64,000 bases of DNA, from assembly GCF_000702605.1 (NCBI RefSeq), contig NZ_JNIR01000001.1, positions 424,501 to 488,500 on the forward strand, written 5' to 3'. The translations under genes were made by a program, and so were the position numbers. Below, in pieces: positions 58,414-64,000 of this stretch. Every line of letters begins with the position of its first letter. The stretch's first letter is position 1. The DNA comes from Exiguobacterium acetylicum DSM 20416. GTDB taxonomy: Bacteria > Bacillota > Bacilli > Exiguobacteriales > Exiguobacteriaceae. The notes below the pieces were generated by a model that was not told the origin of the DNA, made no database searches, and saw nothing but the letters and a program-made list of their open reading frames with translations.

Positions 58414-59244
58414 ATGATGGATACGAAGCTGAATGCGAAATCAGTCGTTACAGAAGGGACAGAGCGTATGAACCAACCAGTAGCAGCACGTGAGAGCGTC
58501 TATAACGTCAAAGACTTAAACTTATGGTACGGTGACGATCATGCGCTGAAAGATGTCAATCTCGATATTAAGAAAAATGAAGTCACGGCAATCATTGGAC
58601 CGTCTGGTTGCGGGAAATCGACATTCATCAAAACATTGAATCGAATGGTCGAACTCGTTCCGATCGTACGGACGAATGGTGCAATCGAGTATCACGGCCG
58701 TAATATCTTTGATAAAGAATACGGTGTCGAAGAATTACGGACATCGGTCGGAATGGTCTTCCAGCAACCGAACCCATTCCCAAAATCAATTTATGACAAC
58801 ATCGCTTATGGTCCCCGTGTCCATGGCGTCAAAAACAAAAAAATCCTCGACGAGATCGTTGAACGCAGTTTACGCCGTGCAGCGATCTGGGATGAAGTCA
58901 AAGATCGCTTGAACGAAAATGCCTATGGTCTTTCTGGTGGTCAGCAACAACGTCTTTGTATCGCGCGTTGCCTTGCAATCGAGCCAGATGTCATCTTGAT
59001 GGATGAGCCGACATCGGCACTTGACCCGATTTCTACATTAAAAGTAGAAGAACTCGTCCAAGAGTTAAAATCAGACTACTCGATCATCATCGTGACACAC
59101 AACATGCAACAGGCGGCACGTGTTTCGGATAAAACAGCGTTCTTCTTGAATGGTGAAGTCGTCGAGTTCGATCAAACAGACCGGATCTTTGGCAATCCGA
59201 GTGACAAGCGGACGGAAGATTACATTTCAGGACGATTCGGATAA
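58414..59244 (+). CDS. pstB: phosphate ABC transporter ATPase PstB
   Basis: A 276-residue ATPase with Walker [10 protein letters not shown], signature LSGGQQQR, Walker [13 protein letters not shown] and the switch TVTH-like VTHNMQQA. The N-terminus has an extra stretch of about 25 residues before the family start [12 protein letters not shown] second ATG is at 58417. Confidence 0.96.
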   Translation: MMDTKLNAKSVVTEGTERMNQPVAARESVYNVKDLNLWYGDDHALKDVNLDIKKNEVTAIIGPSGCGKSTFIKTLNRMVELVPIVRTNGAIEYHGRNIFDKEYGVEELRTSVGMVFQQPNPFPKSIYDNIAYGPRVHGVKNKKILDEIVERSLRRAAIWDEVKDRLNENAYGLSGGQQQRLCIARCLAIEPDVILMDEPTSALDPISTLKVEELVQELKSDYSIIIVTHNMQQAARVSDKTAFFLNGEVVEFDQTDRIFGNPSDKRTEDYISGRFG

Positions 59245-59262
59245 GAAGGGGAGACGAGACGA

Positions 59263-59925
59263 ATGGCAGCGAACCGTACGATTTTTGGAGAAAATCTTGC
59301 AATACTCGATCAAAAGGTTTTTTTACTGGCTCGTAAGACGATGCAACAGATCGCAACGACGGCAGAAGCACTCGAAAAATATGATCAAGACATCGCGCGG
59401 AGTGTCATCGAAAACGATAATGAACTCGATGATCTTGAGCTTGAAATCAACGATGATGCGATCCTATTAATCGCGAAGCAACAACCCGTTGCGACAGATT
59501 TAAGACGAATCATCACGGCGATGAAAATTTCGTCGGATCTCGAACGGATTGCCGATTATGCGGGGAATATCTCAAAAGCGGTTCTTCGTGTCGAAACATT
59601 CCCGTATGTCATCGATATCTCTTTGTTGAAGGAAGCATTCGAGACATTACTGGATATGACGGAAACTGCAATCGTCGCCTATCGTGACGGAGATGTCGAG
59701 AAAGCAAAAGCCTTGTCTGATCTCGATAACGTCATTGATGAGACGACATATAAGGCACTTCGTCAGTACATGCGTCATATGTCGCTTCAGCCGATCGTCG
59801 TCGATGAAGTCATGCAATTCACGAATATTTGTCGCTATATCGAGCGGATGGGTGATCACTTGACGAACGTCGGGGAGCATCTGATCTATCTCGAAAAAGG
59901 AAAACATTATGATTTAAACGGATGA
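59263..59925 (+). CDS. phoU: phosphate signalling regulator PhoU
   Basis: A 220-residue protein of two three-helix bundles with the metal motifs SSDLERIADYAGN and CRYIERMGDHLTN. It links the Pst transporter to the PhoR-PhoP sensor and limits phosphate uptake. It follows pstB by 18 bases and closes the operon. Confidence 0.95.
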   Translation: MAANRTIFGENLAILDQKVFLLARKTMQQIATTAEALEKYDQDIARSVIENDNELDDLELEINDDAILLIAKQQPVATDLRRIITAMKISSDLERIADYAGNISKAVLRVETFPYVIDISLLKEAFETLLDMTETAIVAYRDGDVEKAKALSDLDNVIDETTYKALRQYMRHMSLQPIVVDEVMQFTNICRYIERMGDHLTNVGEHLIYLEKGKHYDLNG

Positions 59926-59928
59926 ATC

Positions 59929-59967
59929 AAGTAGGCAGGAGGAATTTCCTCTGCCTACTTTTTTTGT
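59929..59967 (+). terminator. terminator after phoU
   Basis: AGTAGGCAGGAGGAAA pairs with TTTCCTCTGCCTACT apart from one unpaired G, followed by seven T. Confidence 0.9.
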
Positions 59968-60032
59968 AAAGGGATTCGAAACACGTTTGTAGAATAGGAA
60001 AGAAGTGAATAATGACAGAGAGGTGATTGGGA

Positions 60033-60758
60033 ATGCTTGAGCAAATCATTAAAATGAAAGAACAAGGGCTGACAACAAAACAAATCGCAGCTCAATTGGA
60101 TACGACTGAAGGTAAAATCAAATATGCTTGGACTAAATATCGTAAATCGTTAACAGAACAACCTTCTGCAGCAGCGCCGAAAGTAAAATCAAAAACGGTC
60201 AAGCAGACGAAAAAGTCGACTGCACCGGTTTTAGACGTCGTACCGTCTGTGCACTTGGTACCTTCGCTAGAACGCGACGCGTTTGGAATGGCGACGCATT
60301 ACGAGGATGACATCCTCCACGCCATCGTTCAGTCACCGACAGCGTTATACGTCTACTGGGAATTATCTGAACTGTCGAAACAGTTGCTTGAGACGCACTA
60401 TCACACGACGTTTGATTCGTTCCGTAAAGAATTACGCATCATTGATGTCACGCTTGTTGAATACGAACAAGGACAAGCGAACCGAACGTATCAGTTTGAA
60501 CTACCGGAAATGACGAACGCTTGGTTCGTACGACCGGTAACCCCGAATACTACATACATCATTGAATGGGGCATTCAAACAATCGACGGGGACTTTGTTC
60601 CAGTACTGCGTTCAAAACCAGTCGAAACGCCACGTGATGAACCAGTCACGGACGGACGGTTCGCGGAAGTCGTGCAACATTGGCAATACGGAGAGGTCGA
60701 ACAACCGGAATGGGTCGAAGTATTACGTCCGTATTCCTATTTCGATCGCGTCCGATAA
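60033..60758 (+). CDS. HTH-DUF4912 protein
   Basis: A 241-residue protein. The first 40 residues (MLEQIIKMKEQGLTTKQIAA, then QLDTTEGKIKYAWTKYRK) form a likely helix-turn-helix. A Lys/Pro/Ala-rich linker (about 45-75) leads to the DUF4912 domain (about 85-235) with LYVYWELSELSK, ELRIIDVTLV and the WFVRPVTPNTTYIIEWG strand. The domain looks like an immunoglobulin-type, carbohydrate-module-like fold. ATG 60033 is six bases after GAGAGGTGA. It is followed after 32 bases by the GH57 protein, so a link to glucan metabolism is likely. Confidence 0.85.
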   Translation: MLEQIIKMKEQGLTTKQIAAQLDTTEGKIKYAWTKYRKSLTEQPSAAAPKVKSKTVKQTKKSTAPVLDVVPSVHLVPSLERDAFGMATHYEDDILHAIVQSPTALYVYWELSELSKQLLETHYHTTFDSFRKELRIIDVTLVEYEQGQANRTYQFELPEMTNAWFVRPVTPNTTYIIEWGIQTIDGDFVPVLRSKPVETPRDEPVTDGRFAEVVQHWQYGEVEQPEWVEVLRPYSYFDRVR

Positions 60759-60790
60759 TGGAATTAGAGAGAGGGAAAGGAAGAGAAGCT

Positions 60791-62974
60791 ATGCGAAAAG
60801 GATATTTTTCACTCGTCTTACATGCACATTTACCATATATCCGTCATGAAGAGGCACATCGCTTAGAAGAACGGTGGATGTATGAAGCGATTTCAGAAAC
60901 TTACATCCCGTTGCTTTGGGAAGTCGATCGTTTGTCACGTCCGCTCGGATGGACGGTCAGCATTTCACCACCCGTCATCGAGATGCTTGCCGACCCATTG
61001 ATTCAAGAGCGTTATATTGAGCATATCGAGGATACGTTACGATTGATCAATCAAGAACTAGAGCGAGAGCTCGATCAAAAGGAACGAGATGCGCTTCTAT
61101 TCTATCAAGACCGCTATCAAGATTTATTAAATACGTTCCTTCACTGGGAAAAGGATTTGAACCGGGCATTCCGTCATTACAAGGAGCAAGGGTATCTCGA
61201 TTTGATTACGTGTACGGCGACACACGGTTTCAGTCCGCACATGTTGTCTGAACAAGCGGCACGTTCTGAAATTCAAACGGGATTGAACTGTTTCGAACGT
61301 CATTACGGATTCCGTCCGTCAGGTCTTTGGATGCCAGAATGTGCGTATACGCCAGGACTTGACCGTATTTTGTACGAAGAGGGCATTCGTTATACATTTG
61401 TCGACGAACATTCAATTTTAAACGCGGATCCGTCACCGCAACACGGAATCGGAGCACCTGTTTATTCGCCACACGGTGTGGCACTCTTCCCGCGTGATCA
61501 AATCATTTCCGGGAAGATTTGGAGCTCTGTCATCGGATACCCGGGTCATCCGGATTACCGCGAGTTTTATCGTGACCTTGCGTACGATCGAGAGTGGGAT
61601 CAAATCGCTGAGTTCATGCACCCGGAAGGCTTACGTTATGATACAGGGTTGAAATTGCATCGTGTAACAGGAGAAACGGATCAAAAAGACTATTACGTCC
61701 GTGATTGGGCATGGCAACGGACAAGTGAGCACGCAGCAGACTTCGCACAAGCACTCGGTGAACATTTAGATGCGCATCAAGGACAAGACTTCCCACCGTT
61801 CCTTGTCACAGCACCATTTGATGCCGAATTGTTCGGTCACTGGTGGTTTGAAGGTCCCGACTTCCTCGGTAAAGCGATGGAACGTTTAGAAGACCAAGGA
61901 ATTGAGTCGATTTCACCAGCGATCTTCCTCGAACGTCACTTCCAAGACATCGACACGGCACATGTCGCGATGGGAACGTGGGGACGAAAAGGCTACGCGG
62001 AAGTCTGGATCAATGAACGGAATGACTGGATGATTCGTCATCTCCATCAGCTTGAAAAGAGACTAGCAGGTGTCGTAGCCCGAAATCGTCATCAAGATGC
62101 GTTGACTGTCAAAGCGAAGCGTCAACTCATTCGAGAATACCTCCTCGCTGTCTCGAGCGACTGGCCGTTCATCCTCGATGGACAGACGACAGCGCAATAC
62201 GCTGCGAACCGTTTCCGTGAGCACATCTTACGTTTTGAAGAAACCGAGCGTCGACTGGATGCTGAGGAGCTGACGGTGGAATGGTTGGATGATCGATATC
62301 GCGAATATCCTTTCCTTCAAGATTCAGATATTGAACCAGATGTCTTCTTGACGGCACATGATTACTACGTGGCAGTGAAGCGTGAGAAATCTTGGAATAC
62401 AGACGCCATCTTATTGTTCATCCGACAATATGATGCGTCAGATCGGCCAGCTTCGGAGCTCGCTCGACGGCTCGCTGCTGCTGGTGAGAATGTCTATGTC
62501 GTCACGGAACATCAGGAGGCGTATCGATTTGAAGAAGGCGTTCATGTTTACGGAGTGCAAGTGACGGGTCTACCGCTCGTTCAAACTTATAACCAATTGG
62601 CGGCTCTAAACTTAGCCTTCTTACGTCAAGCGCAAGCCTTGAGTAAGATCGTTGATTTCGCAGTCATCCACAATTTCAACATGGAGACCGCATCAGCTGC
62701 CCAAGCCATCGCTAAGATCAAAGAGTTACCACTCGTCAGTAACGTCTACGATATCGAAAGTGAGCGTTCGCCTGATCGTTCAGGCGGTCTAGTCGTTGCT
62801 TTAAAACGACTTGAAGGAGACGCGTTGCGCCAATCAGCGATCGTTTATCTAGAACGAGAAGAGTCACGTCACGGGGTGGAACAAGAGTATCACGTCGAAA
62901 AGAAGCCGTTGCGTTTTGAAGAGAACCTTGAAAAACCATATCAACACGTGACGAATCCGAAAAAGAACGGATGA
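60791..62974 (+). CDS. GH57/DUF1957 branching-enzyme-like protein fused to a glycosyltransferase N-terminal half
   Basis: A 727-residue cytoplasmic protein. The first about 520 residues are a GH57 alpha-glucan branching enzyme type: motif 1 HAHLPY, motif 3 GLWMPECAYTPG (nucleophile Glu), motif 4 TAPFDAELFGHWWFEG (acid/base Asp), and WGRKGYAEVW. The last about 180 residues (DAILLFIRQYDASDRPASEL, then LARRLAAAGENVYVVTEH) look like the N-terminal Rossmann domain of a GT4/GT5 glycosyltransferase, but the nucleotide-sugar-binding second half is missing. ATG 60791 has AAAGGAAG upstream. It would form alpha-1,6 branches in glycogen-like glucan; the fused part may bind acceptor glucan. Confidence 0.87.
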   Translation: MRKGYFSLVLHAHLPYIRHEEAHRLEERWMYEAISETYIPLLWEVDRLSRPLGWTVSISPPVIEMLADPLIQERYIEHIEDTLRLINQELERELDQKERDALLFYQDRYQDLLNTFLHWEKDLNRAFRHYKEQGYLDLITCTATHGFSPHMLSEQAARSEIQTGLNCFERHYGFRPSGLWMPECAYTPGLDRILYEEGIRYTFVDEHSILNADPSPQHGIGAPVYSPHGVALFPRDQIISGKIWSSVIGYPGHPDYREFYRDLAYDREWDQIAEFMHPEGLRYDTGLKLHRVTGETDQKDYYVRDWAWQRTSEHAADFAQALGEHLDAHQGQDFPPFLVTAPFDAELFGHWWFEGPDFLGKAMERLEDQGIESISPAIFLERHFQDIDTAHVAMGTWGRKGYAEVWINERNDWMIRHLHQLEKRLAGVVARNRHQDALTVKAKRQLIREYLLAVSSDWPFILDGQTTAQYAANRFREHILRFEETERRLDAEELTVEWLDDRYREYPFLQDSDIEPDVFLTAHDYYVAVKREKSWNTDAILLFIRQYDASDRPASELARRLAAAGENVYVVTEHQEAYRFEEGVHVYGVQVTGLPLVQTYNQLAALNLAFLRQAQALSKIVDFAVIHNFNMETASAAQAIAKIKELPLVSNVYDIESERSPDRSGGLVVALKRLEGDALRQSAIVYLEREESRHGVEQEYHVEKKPLRFEENLEKPYQHVTNPKKNG

Positions 62975-63078
62975 ACAGTTGCAATTCCTTTCCTTTCTTG
63001 GTACGATACTTGAGTATGCTTAACCTTATGTAAAGCAAAATCACTTGATACATCGAGAGCTAGATAGGAGGGAATCCC

Positions 63079-63228
63079 ATGCGCGTTAAAATCACATTAG
63101 CTTGCACTGAAACTGGTGACCGTACTTATATCACTAAAAAGAACAAGCGTAACAACCCAGAGCGTCTTGAGTTGAAGAAATACAACCCACGTCTCCGTAA
63201 GCACACACTTCACCGTGAAGTGAAATAA
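63079..63228 (+). CDS. rpmG: 50S ribosomal protein L33
   Basis: A 49-residue large-subunit protein ([20 protein letters not shown]). It has a single cysteine at position 9. The other three zinc-binding cysteines of the C+ form are replaced (CTETGD for CxxC, YNPRLRK for CPxC), so it should be a zinc-independent (C-) form. It has an AGGAGG site and lies just before fthC, as in B. subtilis. Confidence 0.95.
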   Translation: MRVKITLACTETGDRTYITKKNKRNNPERLELKKYNPRLRKHTLHREVK

Positions 63229-63238
63229 TTGAGATGGA

Positions 63239-63270
63239 AGCCGTCACTTCGTGTGATGGCTTTTTTTGTG
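63239..63270 (+). terminator. terminator after rpmG
   Basis: AGCCGTCAC and GTGATGGCT (one G-U) flank a short TTCGT loop, followed by seven T. Confidence 0.87.
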
Positions 63271-63285
63271 GAAAGGAAGACAACT

Positions 63286-63831
63286 ATGAACAAACAAGAA
63301 GTACGCCGTCTGATCAAAGAACGACTAGATGTGATGGAGAACCGTGCGGAAAAGGAACGATTGATTCACGAACATGTCTTGTTACTACCTGAATGGCAAC
63401 AAGCGACCTGTGTCGCGATCACGTTAGCTTTTCGAAATGAATGTGATACAAGAATGCTGATTGAACAAGCGTGGCAAGAGGGCAAGACGGTCTTGATACC
63501 AAAAGTAGTCGGAGACGAGATGGTCTTTTATGAACATGGACCAGAAGATCAACTGCAAGCAAATCAGATGGGGATTGCTGAACCGATCGCTTCAGCACGT
63601 CGCGCCTCACTTGATCAAGCAGAGCTTTGCCTCGTTCCGGGTCGCGCCTATCGTCGGGACGGCTATCGTTTAGGATGGGGAGGAGGCTATTACGATCGTG
63701 CACTCGTGCCATATACAGGATGTAAAGTATCGATTGCCTTTTCTGAACAACTTCTTCCAGATTTCGAAGTGGAAGCCTTTGATATCCCCGTTGACTTGAT
63801 CGTCACTGAATTAGAGGTCATCCGATGTTGA
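63286..63831 (+). CDS. fthC: 5-formyltetrahydrofolate cyclo-ligase
   Basis: A 181-residue ATP-dependent enzyme that returns 5-formyl-THF to the folate pool. The family end motif GYRLGWGGGYYDRAL and the segment CLVPGRAYRRDG are present. ATG 63286 follows GAAAGGAAG; an in-frame start at 63229 overlaps the terminator and gives a non-family N-terminus. It corresponds to B. subtilis yqgN. Confidence 0.94.
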   Translation: MNKQEVRRLIKERLDVMENRAEKERLIHEHVLLLPEWQQATCVAITLAFRNECDTRMLIEQAWQEGKTVLIPKVVGDEMVFYEHGPEDQLQANQMGIAEPIASARRASLDQAELCLVPGRAYRRDGYRLGWGGGYYDRALVPYTGCKVSIAFSEQLLPDFEVEAFDIPVDLIVTELEVIRC

Positions 63832-64000
63832 GCGCGACCATTTTGTTTTGTCTATTGCTTGCTTGGACCGGACGATCTTTTCGTTTATTGACGACAAGTG
63901 GTGCTATCATGACCCTGCTCGTCGGTAGTGGTGTCTCATTCGGATTCGGTTGGCAAGGATTAGTAGTACTTTTACTCTTCTTTGGTAGCTCGAGTCTGTT
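63825..64000 (+). CDS. DUF92 (TMEM19-like) membrane protein, N-terminal part
   Basis: The gene runs off the right edge; 58 residues are seen. Two hydrophobic segments and the DUF92 features LTTSGAIMTLLVG and LLLFFGSSS match. Its start overlaps the end of fthC by seven bases, so the two are coupled. DUF92 members are integral membrane proteins, some linked to phytyl-phosphate kinases in plants; the bacterial role is unknown. Confidence 0.82.
   Translation, partial: MLSATILFCLLLAWTGRSFRLLTTSGAIMTLLVGSGVSFGFGWQGLVVLLLFFGSSSL

Noticed and set aside
60680-60790. Upstream extension of the GH57 gene into the DUF4912 gene
   Set aside because: The frame is open but overlaps the DUF4912 coding region out of phase and is not family-like. 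ATG 60791 gives the standard GH57 start.

Overview
The window is a contiguous piece of a bacterial chromosome from a mid-GC Bacillota (class Bacilli). The gene order rpsU-yqeY-nfeD-floA-(x)-phoH-pgpH-ybeY-dgkA-cdd-era-recO-glyQS-ccpN-yqfL-dnaG-sigA-cccA-trmK-nif3-ispH-cshB-nfo and, further right, ispG...sodA-pbpA-pstSCAB-phoU...rpmG-fthC follows the yqe/yqf/yqg region of Bacillus subtilis. The sporulation genes yqfC/yqfD, which sit next to phoH in Bacillus, are missing. Together with the codon use and the starch-degrading genes, this suggests a non-sporulating relative such as Exiguobacterium. The genus is inferred, not proven. I see no rRNA, prophage, insertion sequence or CRISPR array.

Layout. 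1-4350: end of an exopolysaccharide cluster (UDP-GlcNAc 2-epimerase tail, unknown protein, MBOAT acyltransferase, DHHW/AlgJ-like protein, and a LytR-CpsA-Psr gene broken at a run of eight G). 4440-8850: secreted pullulanase with a cre site, then a glutamate/aspartate symporter gene on the minus strand cut by an in-frame TAG. 8970-28300: the housekeeping block (translation, membrane microdomains, c-di-AMP turnover, ribosome maturation, glycyl-tRNA synthetase under a T-box, primase, sigma-A). 28320-35170: ispH, an orphan sensor kinase with an anchored sugar-binding protein, cshB, nfo, an unknown protein and a probable CTG-started zinc-ribbon protein. 35290-41490: XapX, ppx-ppk, and a zinc uptake operon (ATPase, permease, Zur) with a promoter and Zur-box candidate. 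41550-48630: NAD(P)HX repair enzyme, a convergent pair of c-di-GMP genes, a HAD nucleotidase, ispG and a membrane protein. 48840-59970: Na/Pi transporter, two tRNAs with CAU anticodons, cytoplasmic alpha-amylase, sodA, pbpA and the pst-phoU operon behind a four-repeat Pho box. 60030-64000: an HTH-DUF4912 protein with a GH57 branching-enzyme-like protein fused to a half glycosyltransferase, rpmG, fthC and the start of a DUF92 gene.

How the parts connect. Alpha-glucan use is a recurring theme: extracellular pullulanase, intracellular GH13 amylase and the GH57 fusion. Phosphate is another: NptA-like transporter, Pst system, PhoU and Ppk/Ppx. Zinc appears in the Zur operon and in an L33 protein lacking most zinc-binding cysteines. 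Two genes (LCP and symporter) carry single-base lesions that are either real inactivations or assembly errors. The least described items are the HTH-DUF4912/GH57-GT pair, the kinase plus membrane-anchored binding protein without a response regulator, the 161-residue protein in the acetylation cluster, and the 57-residue zinc-ribbon protein.
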